This document shows, piece after piece, positions 23,052 through 30,760 of a DNA stretch of 64,000 bases. Position 1 is the first letter of the stretch. Every line of letters starts with the position of its first letter. Under the pieces are notes generated by a model that was not told where the DNA came from, did no database searches, and saw only the letters and a program-made list of their open reading frames with translations. The stretch is taken from assembly GCA_964412845.1 (NCBI GenBank), contig CAYPQM010000002.1:1-64000 (forward strand), read 5' to 3'. The stretch is from JAWWPY01 sp964412845 (GTDB lineage: Bacteria > Actinomycetota > Actinomycetes > Streptosporangiales > Streptosporangiaceae). The translations under genes and the position numbers were made by a program.

Positions 23052-23590
23052 CAGGCGTCCTTGGACTCGGGATTGATGTGGGATGCGCCAGCGGCAGCGC
23101 GCGCCGCGTCTGCGGCGGCCAGGTCGTACTCGGTCCAGCCATCGGCCCACTGGGCGGGGCCCATGGCGGCGCTGATCCAGTCGTTGCCCGGGAAGGCGTG
23201 TGCCTCGAAGCCGAACGCGCGCGGCTCGTTCTTGGCGGGATGCTTGGCCAGCACGACGCAGGAGAAGATCTCGAGCAGCTCGGGAGGCGTCCACGGCGCG
23301 CGCCGGATGTAGGTCTTGCCGTCCTCGAAGAAGTCCGGCGTCTCCGGGGCCGCGGCCTGCTCGGCCAGGGCGACCTTCCGCATGAAGCGCTCGCTGACGT
23401 CAGCAGGAGTGCGCGCTCGGATCGCCAAGGCCTCCGGGGAGCCGAGACTCGACGCGGCGAGCAGCTCATCGAAGTCATCGACGGCGGCGCGGAGCGTCTT
23501 GGCCGGGAGCTCGAACAACTCGGACTCGGGGTAGGCGTCCAGCCAGCCGCGGATCTCTTCGATGGCGGTCGACGGGTCCGTGGCCGCCAT
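23051..23590 (-). CDS. Hypothetical protein
   Basis: The 179-residue, mostly helical acidic protein ends with a Trp-containing Ala-rich region (WISAAMGPAQWADGWTEYDL). TGATG junctions on both sides couple it to the helicase-like gene and to the 23590 gene. Not recognised. Confidence 0.6.
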   Translation of the reverse strand: MAATDPSTAIEEIRGWLDAYPESELFELPAKTLRAAVDDFDELLAASSLGSPEALAIRARTPADVSERFMRKVALAEQAAAPETPDFFEDGKTYIRRAPWTPPELLEIFSCVVLAKHPAKNEPRAFGFEAHAFPGNDWISAAMGPAQWADGWTEYDLAAADAARAAAGASHINPESKDA

Positions 23591-24417
23591 CAGAGGTCGT
23601 CCCGCCCCACTCGGGTCATGGGGCCGAAGTGCTGCTGGACCTCGTTGGCGTTGGCGTCGCCGGGGTGGAGGGTGCGCAGCGTTCCGTTGGGGAGCGTCAC
23701 CCAGGGGTCGCCCTCGCTGTCGCGCCAGAAGGTGCCGCCGGGGCCCGGGAACTGCGGCACGACAGGCTCGGGCTGGCCGACGCGGGTGATCGGCTTCTCA
23801 TCGACGTAGATGTACTCGTCGCTGACAGCGCCGTTGGCACCCGACAGAACCACCCAGGCCGCGTACTCGCCGGGCGTGGTTCCGGGGGCGATCGGGATCT
23901 CGCCCTGGGCGACCTGGTCGAAGGCGCAGGTCTCGCCGTACGGGAGACGGTCGCAGTCCGGTCCGTGGGTGATCGTGTAGTTCCAGGTGCCGTCGGCACG
24001 CTGGTCGCTGACGACGATGGTGTGGATCGCGAAGGGGTTCGGCTCGGGCTCGTGGCCGGCGCGCCAGGCCAGCAGCTGGTTCACGAACCAAGTGGACGTG
24101 GCGGCCTTGACGAGGCCGACGCGCGGGTTCCGCTCGGGGTCGTCGTCGACCTCGTCAGTGAAGTACACGTCGTGGTCCGTGAGCAGCTGGTCCAGGAGGA
24201 TCGCGCTGCCGGTGCCAGGCATCGTGATCACGCGGTCAACGAACGCTTCGGCCCAGGCCTGGTTGTAGGCGGCGCGCTCCTGGGGCGTGATGTTCGCCGG
24301 CCAGGTCATGCTCAGGGCCGCGCGGAGCACGTCGGCCGCGTTCGGGGCGTTGGTGACCAGCAAGTCCATGGACTGCCTGGGGTCGCTCAGGGGCGCTTCG
24401 ACGGTGGTGTCGGTCAT
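23590..24417 (-). CDS. Hypothetical protein
   Basis: The 275-residue acidic protein has a helical first half and a beta-rich second half (WNYTITHGPDCDRLPYGETC, EYIYVDEKPI, FWRDSEGDPWVTLPNGTL). It opens the coupled chain of leftward genes; GAAGGAAT precedes ATG 24417. Not recognised. Confidence 0.6.
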   Translation of the reverse strand: MTDTTVEAPLSDPRQSMDLLVTNAPNAADVLRAALSMTWPANITPQERAAYNQAWAEAFVDRVITMPGTGSAILLDQLLTDHDVYFTDEVDDDPERNPRVGLVKAATSTWFVNQLLAWRAGHEPEPNPFAIHTIVVSDQRADGTWNYTITHGPDCDRLPYGETCAFDQVAQGEIPIAPGTTPGEYAAWVVLSGANGAVSDEYIYVDEKPITRVGQPEPVVPQFPGPGGTFWRDSEGDPWVTLPNGTLRTLHPGDANANEVQQHFGPMTRVGRDDL

Positions 24418-24542
24418 CAGAATTCCTTCGTGCCGCTGCGGCGACGTCATCGTGGGCTGATCTTCCAGGCATGCCGGAAGAAGGATGGTGAAGGGGGATC
24501 TTGGACAGCTGCAGAACGCAGCGTCTTGTGTCTAACGAGGTA

Positions 24543-24574
24543 GCCCCGGCTCGGGTAGCTCCCGAAGCCGGGGC
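24543..24574. terminator. Hairpin terminator
   Basis: Nested stems GCCCCGGCT/AGCCGGGGC and CGGG/CCCG around TAGCT lie 10 bp after the stop of the 24585 gene. Confidence 0.65.
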
Positions 24575-24584
24575 GAAAGCCGGT

Positions 24585-25502
24585 TCAGGTCCGGGCGGTG
24601 CGGATCGCCTCGGCGAGGTCCAGGATCGCGATGCAGAGCGCTTCGGTGGCGGCGAGCTGGACGGAGTCCTGGCGGGTGACGTTGTCGCCGGGGATGGAGT
24701 GCAGGAGGTGCTCGGCCCGGCCGGCGGCGGTCCGCGGCTTGTACTCGTGGCGGCCACCCCTGGCCAGCGCCCGGCCGATCGTGGCCAGGCCGTCGAGGGG
24801 CCCAACCGGCAGGTACCTGCCCTCGTTCTCGGAGAGACCCTCGTCGTCCTCGGCGAAGATCCACACGTCGCCGTCGCGGAGCGTGGCCACGACGCCCGGC
24901 CGGTACTCCCCCTCCCAGTCGCCCGACTCGTCGTCGTAGTGGCGGGTGTCCTGCGCGGGGAAGATCGGCACGCAGAGCGCGCCGTCGTCGCTGTTGCGGA
25001 CCGCCACCTTCTTGTCGACGGGCACGCCGATGGCCTCGAACGCGTCCCAGATCCTCTGGAAGTCGGCGGCGGCCGTCTCCTGCGCGGCCGCGGTGCGCCT
25101 GGTCTCCTCGTGGTCGAAGGCGGCGGCAGCGCGCGCCGCCAGTTCGCTGGTGTCGTTCATCGGGACTGCTTCCTGATCAGTGGCCGGCCGCGGTCGGCTG
25201 GCCGAAGTGAGTCGCCCGCCGGGTGTTGATCCCGGGTCTGCCTCGGTGCCGTCAGCGGTGTGGAACCGCTTGGCCTCGGCCTCGCGCATCCGCTTGCACA
25301 GCTTGCACTCGAACATGCAACGCGTCTCGATCAGCTGTACCGCCTCGTCGAAGGTGCACTCGGTGAGGTCCGGACAGTTGCCGCGGCCGACGCCGTTGCG
25401 CAACCGCTGGTAGTTCGCGACGGTCGCGCATCGCATGGTGTGGGCGACTCCGCGTCCCTGGCTGCTCAGGTGGGCGGTGCGGGTGGCGGTCGCGGTGGTC
25501 AT
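24585..25502 (-). CDS. Hypothetical protein with Cys-rich N-terminus
   Basis: The 305-residue reading frame starts with a Cys cluster (NCPDLTEC...CMFECKLCKRM, about 42-72). After a linker, an independent acidic domain follows (about 115-305). An internal ATG at 25160 has AGGAAG upstream, so a shorter 191-residue form may also be made. Two palindromic sites lie upstream (25522, 25570), shared with the divergent HTH gene. Not recognised. Confidence 0.55.
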   Translation of the reverse strand: MTTATATRTAHLSSQGRGVAHTMRCATVANYQRLRNGVGRGNCPDLTECTFDEAVQLIETRCMFECKLCKRMREAEAKRFHTADGTEADPGSTPGGRLTSASRPRPATDQEAVPMNDTSELAARAAAAFDHEETRRTAAAQETAAADFQRIWDAFEAIGVPVDKKVAVRNSDDGALCVPIFPAQDTRHYDDESGDWEGEYRPGVVATLRDGDVWIFAEDDEGLSENEGRYLPVGPLDGLATIGRALARGGRHEYKPRTAAGRAEHLLHSIPGDNVTRQDSVQLAATEALCIAILDLAEAIRTART

Positions 25503-25521
25503 GTCGGAGCCCTTCTCGCTA

Positions 25522-25588
25522 AAGTCACTTTTTGTGACTCTAGAACCATGCTCTCACCAGCCGCTTCTAAAGTCAACGAATGTGACTT
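25522..25588. promoter_or_regulatory. Paired palindromic operators
   Basis: Two sites of the form AAGTCA-N7-TGACTT (25522-25540, one mismatch, and 25570-25588) occupy the divergent promoter between the 24585 gene and the small HTH gene at 25646. Their centres are 48 bp apart. Confidence 0.7.
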
Positions 25589-25645
25589 ACGATGGGCTGG
25601 GAACCACCCCACCGATCTGCGATCATGTGCCGAGTGGAGGACGTG

Positions 25646-25858
25646 ATGAGTCGACTAGCCGCTCAAGCCGCGCGCGAAGCCGGCGAGCGCGCCAGGACCG
25701 AGGCCCTCATCGTCGAGGCGTACGGCGACGACCGCAGCCTCCGCGACATCGCGCGCACCGTCGAGCTCAGCCACGAGCAAGTGCGCCGAATCCTGACGCG
25801 CCACGGAGTCGAGATCCGCGGCCGCGGTCGCGCCGCCCAGCCGAAGCCCGCCGAGTAG
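25646..25858 (+). CDS. Small HTH regulator
   Basis: The 70-residue protein has an HTH of resolvase/sigma-region-4 type: AYGDDRSLRDIARTVELSHEQVRRILTRHGV (about 22-52). The tail is basic. GGAGG lies 5-9 bases before the ATG. Its position next to the AAGTCA-N7-TGACTT sites makes it the likely protein that binds them. Confidence 0.7.
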   Translation: MSRLAAQAAREAGERARTEALIVEAYGDDRSLRDIARTVELSHEQVRRILTRHGVEIRGRGRAAQPKPAE

Positions 25859-25872
25859 GACTCGTCACCACA

Positions 25873-26004
25873 TCAGGGCTTCGCCCAAAAGCGGCTCATC
25901 GCCCGGTTCATCTTCTTCTCCGCGCGGCGCCGCTGCTTCGGAGTGAGGAGCGACTCCGGCCCTTTACTACGGGTGTAGACCGCGATACGGCGCTGTGTGT
26001 CCAC
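25873..26004 (-). CDS. Small basic protein
   Basis: The 43-residue peptide begins MDTQRRIAVYTRSKGPESL and continues with a Lys/Arg-rich helix (KQRRRAEKKMNRAM). The GTG start overlaps the upstream TAG by one base. Short basic proteins of this kind are common in actinophage early regions. Nucleic-acid binding is possible. Confidence 0.5.
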   Translation of the reverse strand: MDTQRRIAVYTRSKGPESLLTPKQRRRAEKKMNRAMSRFWAKP

Positions 26005-26495
26005 TAGTCCACGCCTTCGGACAGTTCTTCGTCGACGCGTTTCCAGCCACCGACGGAACGCCGGTACAGGTAGTTCTGGCAGTCGGGGTCCTCAGCGAAG
26101 TGGCGCGCGTCGGCTTCCCGCATGATGTGGTTCGAGTCGTAGGGGTCGACGTCGTCGCCGAGCGTCCACTCCGGGCGCATTCCGTTGAGCTGCCGGCGCG
26201 CCTCGGCCAGCTTGGCGCATGTGGAGTCGTAGACGTCGAGCAGCGCACGCAGCTCATCCAGCGTCGTCTCGGGCTGTGGGAGGTCGTGGTCGAAGGCGAA
26301 CGGACGTGCCGGTCCAAGCAGTTGCGGCGCCAGCTGGACCACGTAGCTGTGGCGGTAGTGCGTCGGCGGGCTGATGTCGTCGGGACCGATCGCGGCCGAG
26401 GCCCTCTCGATCTCCCGGACCCGGGCCCGGAGCCACGCCAGGGCCGTATCGGCGAGCGCTTGGCGTGTACTGACCGCCGGCCCGGCTGCGTTCAC
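26004..26495 (-). CDS. Hypothetical protein
   Basis: The 163-residue acidic helical protein has a coiled-coil-like stretch (LDELRALLDVYDSTCAKLAE) and NHIMREADARHFAEDPDCQ near the end. GTG start with GTGA coupling to the upstream gene. Similar sequences occur in actinobacterial mobile elements to my recollection, without a known function. Confidence 0.6.
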   Translation of the reverse strand: MNAAGPAVSTRQALADTALAWLRARVREIERASAAIGPDDISPPTHYRHSYVVQLAPQLLGPARPFAFDHDLPQPETTLDELRALLDVYDSTCAKLAEARRQLNGMRPEWTLGDDVDPYDSNHIMREADARHFAEDPDCQNYLYRRSVGGWKRVDEELSEGVD

Positions 26496-26773
26496 AGGGT
26501 CACCGCCGGGTCGAGATTCATGCAGGCGTTGTCCGGCAGCTCGGCGCCGTCCTCGTGCGGGATCGTCCAGGCGCCGACGCCGTCGAGCACAACAAGCGCG
26601 CCGACAGTCCAGGTTGGCGGCCGCGGGTTGGTACCTTCGAGGCCCTGGACGTTGCGAAGGTCGTGATCTTCGATGACGGCGCCGCACCAGCCACAACGCT
26701 GGCGCAGGTGCGGGCCGATCTGGATGTCAGTGCCTGCGATGTGAGTGATCTGGCCCCTGGGCTCCTGCATCAT
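26492..26773 (-). CDS. Hypothetical protein with CxxC
   Basis: The 93-residue protein has RQRCGWCGAVIEDHDL (about 24-39), a half zinc ribbon, then a beta-rich region. ATG 26773 or 26770. Encoded in the coupled leftward group. Not recognised. Confidence 0.6.
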   Translation of the reverse strand: MMQEPRGQITHIAGTDIQIGPHLRQRCGWCGAVIEDHDLRNVQGLEGTNPRPPTWTVGALVVLDGVGAWTIPHEDGAELPDNACMNLDPAVTL

Positions 26774-26779
26774 CGGGCC

Positions 26780-27124
26780 TCAGCTGAACTTGGAGGTCAG
26801 TCGCCACAGGGGCGTCTGGTCAGTCAGGTTGTAGTCGAGCACGGCCGCGGCGGCGGCCAGCTGCTCGGCGGCGTCCGGCGGCAGTTCCAGGGACTCGATC
26901 TCTGTGGCTGCGCCGGCCGTGTTGTGGTGCGATGCAACAGCGAGGATCGTGGCGCCCGTGTGGTCGTCGTAGACGAGGGTGACGGGGTTCTCGATTCCGG
27001 CCGCGCGGAGTGACCGGGTGCCGTATTCGCCGATGTCGTCCAGGTCGTCGTTGTCGTGCCAGTGCGGGGACTGGTTGGTGACGTCGTGGCCGTACGTGAG
27101 TGCGGCTCTGGCGCTGTAGCCCAT
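26780..27124 (-). CDS. Hypothetical protein
   Basis: The 114-residue protein has His/Asp-rich N-terminal (HWHDNDDLDDIGEYG) and an acidic, helix-rich C-terminal half. The ATG overlaps the upstream stop by one base. Not recognised. Confidence 0.55.
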   Translation of the reverse strand: MGYSARAALTYGHDVTNQSPHWHDNDDLDDIGEYGTRSLRAAGIENPVTLVYDDHTGATILAVASHHNTAGAATEIESLELPPDAAEQLAAAAAVLDYNLTDQTPLWRLTSKFS

Positions 27125-27654
27125 CAGGTCTGTCCTCCGTGTTGGTTGTCGGCGCGGTTCTCGGCGTTGTCGGAGCCGTGTGCCCACAGCGCGCGCCCGG
27201 TGCCGTCGCCGGTGAGCCAGTCGGGCAGGACGTCCCAGGACAGTCCGTCGCCGAAGACGTCGTCGTCGCCGATGAAGTCGCGCAGCCGGTTGAAGATGAC
27301 CTTGGTGAGGTCGCGTGCGTCGTCGATCAGCGTGTCGGGCGCGATGTCGCGCCAGCGGTGGCCGTTGCCGTCGTCGTGGTCGCCGTCGTGGCCGTCGTTG
27401 AGGGTGCAGACATGATCGCCTTCCCAGTCTTCCGTTTCGCAGGGAAGGTGGATGTCGTGCTGGCGGAAGGCTGCGATGATCGCGGGCTCAGTGGAGTACT
27501 GAGCGAGGCTGTCGTGGTGGGTGTCCCAGTCCTCGCTGCGTAGCAGGCTGATGAGGTCCGAGCACACCTCGGTGACGACGTCGTCCGGGGCGCCGCTCTC
27601 CAGGAGAGAGTCGGCCACCCGCTCGAAGATGGTCCCTGCTGTTCCCCAGCCCAT
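27124..27654 (-). CDS. Conserved actinobacterial protein of unknown function
   Basis: The 176-residue protein begins MGWGTAGTIFERVADSLLES and has DEVCSDLISLLRSEDWDTHHDSL-like helices. This is a sequence type I recognise as widespread but uncharacterised in Streptomyces. An internal HVCTLNDGHDGDHDD segment may bind metal. The C-terminus VLPDWLTGDGTGRALW matches that of the protein at 19190. TGATG junctions on both sides. Confidence 0.65.
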   Translation of the reverse strand: MGWGTAGTIFERVADSLLESGAPDDVVTEVCSDLISLLRSEDWDTHHDSLAQYSTEPAIIAAFRQHDIHLPCETEDWEGDHVCTLNDGHDGDHDDGNGHRWRDIAPDTLIDDARDLTKVIFNRLRDFIGDDDVFGDGLSWDVLPDWLTGDGTGRALWAHGSDNAENRADNQHGGQT

Positions 27655-28055
27655 CAGGCACCGCCGCCGGTCGGGATGACGACGATCAGCGCGGCTCCGT
27701 GAACGACGTGGCCGGCACGGATGACGGTGAGGGTGCCTGGCTGTGCGTCGAACCAGAGGTCGGTGAACGGGAAGTGCTCGTCCTCGTCGGCGATATCGGA
27801 CGCGTCGGCGCCGGTGACGGAGACCAGACGAAGGCTGACGCCGCTCGCGCTGCGCTCGTCCGCCTCGGCGAGGTAGGTCAGGCCGATGCCGACGTCCTCG
27901 GCTGAAGCGCTGAGAACGACGTCGCCGGCCTGGAGCGGATACCAGGGCTGCGCCTCAAGGTTGTCCTCGGCGGCCTGCAGAACCGTCATAGCAGTGCCGA
28001 GGTGGCTATGGTGCATCGCTTTGATGGCAGTCTCGTTTGGGGACTGGTCGGTCAT
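27654..28055 (-). CDS. Hypothetical protein
   Basis: The 133-residue acidic protein has a beta-rich centre and hydrophobic end (TVIRAGHVVHGAALIVVIP). Not recognised. Starts 43 bp after the stop of the 28099 gene. Confidence 0.55.
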   Translation of the reverse strand: MTDQSPNETAIKAMHHSHLGTAMTVLQAAEDNLEAQPWYPLQAGDVVLSASAEDVGIGLTYLAEADERSASGVSLRLVSVTGADASDIADEDEHFPFTDLWFDAQPGTLTVIRAGHVVHGAALIVVIPTGGGA

Positions 28056-28098
28056 GAGGGTCTCGATCCTGATCGTGAGTCAGCGCGCACTGTGCTGC

Positions 28099-28737
28099 TC
28101 ATGAGCGGCCCCCCAGCGCGAACTCGGTCTTGTCCTGGGTGGGCTGCTGCTGCTCTGCCTCGGTGAGGTCGTCAACGTTCACGGCGCCGCGGATACGTTC
28201 CAGGAGCTCGCGGCCCTCCTTGACGGCGCATGGCCGGGATGACAGGTGCGTCTCGCAGTCGCCGTGGTGGTTGGGGACGCAGGGGTCGTCCTGGTGGTCG
28301 ACGAGGCGGCCGAGGACGTTCAGCATGGCGGACTGGTCGGCGGCGGCAATCGGGGTGGTGCGCGCGCCCAGCTGGTCAACGAGGGTGAGGACAACGTCGA
28401 GATCGTCGTCAGCGCTCGGGACCACGGGTCGGGGTACGAGTCCCGCGTCGTATTTGATGGCGTTGCGCAGCTGGCGGTCCTCGGCGCGCGCCCGGATCCG
28501 GTTCAGCACCGTGATGTCTGGGATGGGCTGGCCGAGGCGCTCGATGCGCTGGATGGCGTCGCGGATGTCGCCGGCGTGCAGCGGGACGTATTCGCCGATC
28601 TCTCCGGCCCACTGGGCTTCGTGGCCGTGCTGGCAGGCCACGACGGCGGTTCCGTGGCCAGCCCGTGCGTAGGCGCCGTACCAGGCGCGCAGCCGGTCCA
28701 AGACCGTGCCGGTTGCGGGGCGTGGGCGGTCAGTCAT
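28099..28737 (-). CDS. Hypothetical protein
   Basis: The 212-residue, largely helical protein has ACQHGHEAQW near residue 34 and CVPNHHGDCETHLSSRPC near 153-170, possibly one zinc site. It overlaps the upstream HTH protein gene by 8 bp. Not recognised. Confidence 0.6.
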   Translation of the reverse strand: MTDRPRPATGTVLDRLRAWYGAYARAGHGTAVVACQHGHEAQWAGEIGEYVPLHAGDIRDAIQRIERLGQPIPDITVLNRIRARAEDRQLRNAIKYDAGLVPRPVVPSADDDLDVVLTLVDQLGARTTPIAAADQSAMLNVLGRLVDHQDDPCVPNHHGDCETHLSSRPCAVKEGRELLERIRGAVNVDDLTEAEQQQPTQDKTEFALGGRS

Positions 28738-29263
28738 CGGTGTCCTCGGGGGTGCGGGGTGCGGGGTTGGTGACGGCGTCGCCGGTGATGCGGGCGCGTT
28801 CCTTGGCTGCTTCGAGCTCGGCCATGCGGATCTCGAGTTCGATGGCTGCGGCGCGTGCTTCGGCTTCGGCACCTCGGCGCCGGCGCAGCTCGGCCAGGTC
28901 GTCACGGATACGGCGGGCAGCGGCCCGGACGCGGAGGTTGTCGTGGCGGCTGCCCCAGTCGAGCAGGTCGCCGACGGTATCCGTGATCGGCTCGGTTGTC
29001 GCGCCGGTAGCCGCGGTTGTTGCCGTCCGGGTTGTCGTTTTGGTTGTCGTTCCGGTTGTCCGTGGCGTGCGGGGGCGCGACCGTGAAGCGGAGGTGCCGG
29101 CGCGCGCCGTGAGCGGTCCGTGGGTGGCGTTGTCGAGGGCGTCTTGGACGTCGCGCTCGTTCAGGCCGGTCTGCTTGGCGATCTCCGCGACGGTCTTTCC
29201 GGCGGCTCGGAGGCCGACGACGTGGGTGTGCGGGAGTTCGGGTAGGACGGCGGGCGCTGTCAT
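28730..29263 (-). CDS. HTH protein with coiled coil
   Basis: The 177-residue protein starts with an HTH (VVGLRAAGKTVAEIAKQTGL NERDVQDAL, about 15-45). A Thr/Arg-rich linker of about 45 residues follows, then a long charged coiled coil (RAAARRIRDDLAELRRRR...MAELEAAKERAR). A transcription regulator or a DNA-bridging protein is plausible. The start overlaps the stop of the small gene upstream (ATGA). Confidence 0.65.
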   Translation of the reverse strand: MTAPAVLPELPHTHVVGLRAAGKTVAEIAKQTGLNERDVQDALDNATHGPLTARAGTSASRSRPRTPRTTGTTTKTTTRTATTAATGATTEPITDTVGDLLDWGSRHDNLRVRAAARRIRDDLAELRRRRGAEAEARAAAIELEIRMAELEAAKERARITGDAVTNPAPRTPEDTDD

Positions 29264-29430
29264 TCGGCGTCCGGTGCGGCGGTCAGGGCGGTGTGCTGGG
29301 CGTCGGCGGCGCGGAGGCGCTCGTAGGCGTTGGGAACCGCCGCCAGGAGCTCGGTCAGGTCGGCGGGTGTCCGGGGCTGCCACTCGACCAGCAGGCCGTC
29401 AGGGGCGCGGTGTCGTGCGCGACCGGTCAT
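29260..29430 (-). CDS. Small hypothetical protein
   Basis: The 56-residue peptide has GLLVEWQPRTPADLTELLAA and a helix rich in Ala and Arg. ATGA overlaps on both ends support translation. Function unknown. Confidence 0.55.
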   Translation of the reverse strand: MTGRARHRAPDGLLVEWQPRTPADLTELLAAVPNAYERLRAADAQHTALTAAPDAE

Positions 29431-29720
29431 GATCGTCGGGTCCTGTCGTCGTCGGGGGCCGGCCAGTGGCGGCCGATGACGCGGTCGACGCGCTGGTCGG
29501 GCCGGTGGGCATGGCGGAGTGCTTCGGCTTGGAGGCGGCGGGCGCGGACGTCCCGCAGGTTCGGGATGGGCAGCGCGACCGCCGCGGCGTAGAGCGCGCC
29601 GGCGAGAAGCCCGAGGAGAACGCTGCCTGTGAGCAGTGCTGCCAGCGCGAAGGCGGTGGCGAACACGGCGACGTCCCGGGCGCGCGCGCCGAAGCCGGGC
29701 CAGGAGCGGCGGGGCGTCAC
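29427..29720 (-). CDS. Small membrane protein
   Basis: The 97-residue protein has one long or two short transmembrane helices (VAVFATAFALAALLTGSVLL, LLAGALYAAAVAL) and a basic cytoplasmic tail. GTG start in a GTGA overlap. Confidence 0.6.
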   Translation of the reverse strand: MTPRRSWPGFGARARDVAVFATAFALAALLTGSVLLGLLAGALYAAAVALPIPNLRDVRARRLQAEALRHAHRPDQRVDRVIGRHWPAPDDDRTRRS

Positions 29721-30202
29721 GGCTGGTTCCTCCGCGCAGCGGTCCTGGCCGCCGTTTCGGGCTCGGGTTGGGTTTCCCACTGGGCCATCAGCAGGTTTCG
29801 GGCTCTGCTCGCCGTGGCGGCGTTCGCCACGATGGTGACCCAGCCGATCACGAGGTAGACGATCGATGTCTTGGCGTGGCCGGTCAGTGCCTTGTACATC
29901 GCCCAGGCCCACAGGAGGCTGGTGGCCGTTCCCGCGGCGTAGGAGAGGCGCTGCCAGACGCGAGGGCTCCGGCGGAGTCGTTGCACGCGCATCTGGGTGT
30001 GGTCTGAGAGGACGTCGGCGTTCCACAGGGCCACGGCCCAGAGCACGAAAGCGCTCGCCGCAGTGCCCAGCAGGATGGACGACGCCAGGGGGTGGGATGT
30101 CAGCAGGGCTACGAGTGACGCGATGGCGGTCAGGACGGACGTGAGTGCGGCGATGCACATCACGACGCGCCAGACGAGGGCGCGGGTCGAGCACGAGTCC
30201 AT
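29717..30202 (-). CDS. Four-helix membrane protein
   Basis: The 161-residue protein has about four transmembrane segments (around 12-35, 40-60, 88-108, 115-135) and a basic tail. No signature motif. Operon head for the small membrane protein downstream. Confidence 0.6.
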   Translation of the reverse strand: MDSCSTRALVWRVVMCIAALTSVLTAIASLVALLTSHPLASSILLGTAASAFVLWAVALWNADVLSDHTQMRVQRLRRSPRVWQRLSYAAGTATSLLWAWAMYKALTGHAKTSIVYLVIGWVTIVANAATASRARNLLMAQWETQPEPETAARTAARRNQP

Positions 30203-30231
30203 GGGGATGCTCCGGGGTTCCGGCGGGGAGA

Positions 30232-30261
30232 GCGCCGGGGCGGCATGTGCCGCCCCGGCGC
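30232..30261. terminator. Strong hairpin terminator
   Basis: A 13-bp perfect stem GCGCCGGGGCGGC and complement with a 4-nt loop lies 15 bp after the stop of the 30277 gene. Confidence 0.7.
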
Positions 30262-30276
30262 CGGTGGCGGGGTGGA

Positions 30277-30696
30277 TCAGTCGGCGACGGTGCGGACCTC
30301 GTCGGCCATCTCGCGCTGGCGGCCGCACTGGTAGGTGCCGGGGACGAACTGGAAGGCGCCGTGCTCCGGGTGGAGCATGAACGCCTCGGAGCCCTCGGGG
30401 ACGCGCAGGGTGCCGAGCGCCAGGCCGCCGTTGTTCGGGGCGGGCTCGTAGTAGATCGGTCCGTTGCCGTGCAGGCTGTGGGTGTTGCCGCCGTTCTCGC
30501 CGGCGACGACGGCGACGCCGTCGGCCGGGACGGGCTCGGTGCCCTCGGCGATCACGGGCAGGTCGGTGCCGATGCGCAGGATGCTGACGTCGCCCTGGCA
30601 GGCCGCCGTGGTCACGACGGGGATGGCGGCCTCGAGGTCGAGGTGCTCCAGGACGTCGACGCCGGTGGCGTCGGTCAGCTCGGCGAGTGTGGTCAT
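30277..30696 (-). CDS. Hypothetical protein
   Basis: The 139-residue protein is beta-rich with HSLHGNGPIYYEPAPNNGGL and two Cys (ACQGD, YQCGR). Not recognised. Follows the DUF6745 trio by 64 bp and ends at the hairpin at 30232. Confidence 0.55.
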   Translation of the reverse strand: MTTLAELTDATGVDVLEHLDLEAAIPVVTTAACQGDVSILRIGTDLPVIAEGTEPVPADGVAVVAGENGGNTHSLHGNGPIYYEPAPNNGGLALGTLRVPEGSEAFMLHPEHGAFQFVPGTYQCGRQREMADEVRTVAD

Positions 30697-30760
30697 CAGT
30701 GTCTGCCTCTCGTGATGAGGGGTGACCGGGATCCGCGGGTGCGGTCCCGGGGTCTGTGGG

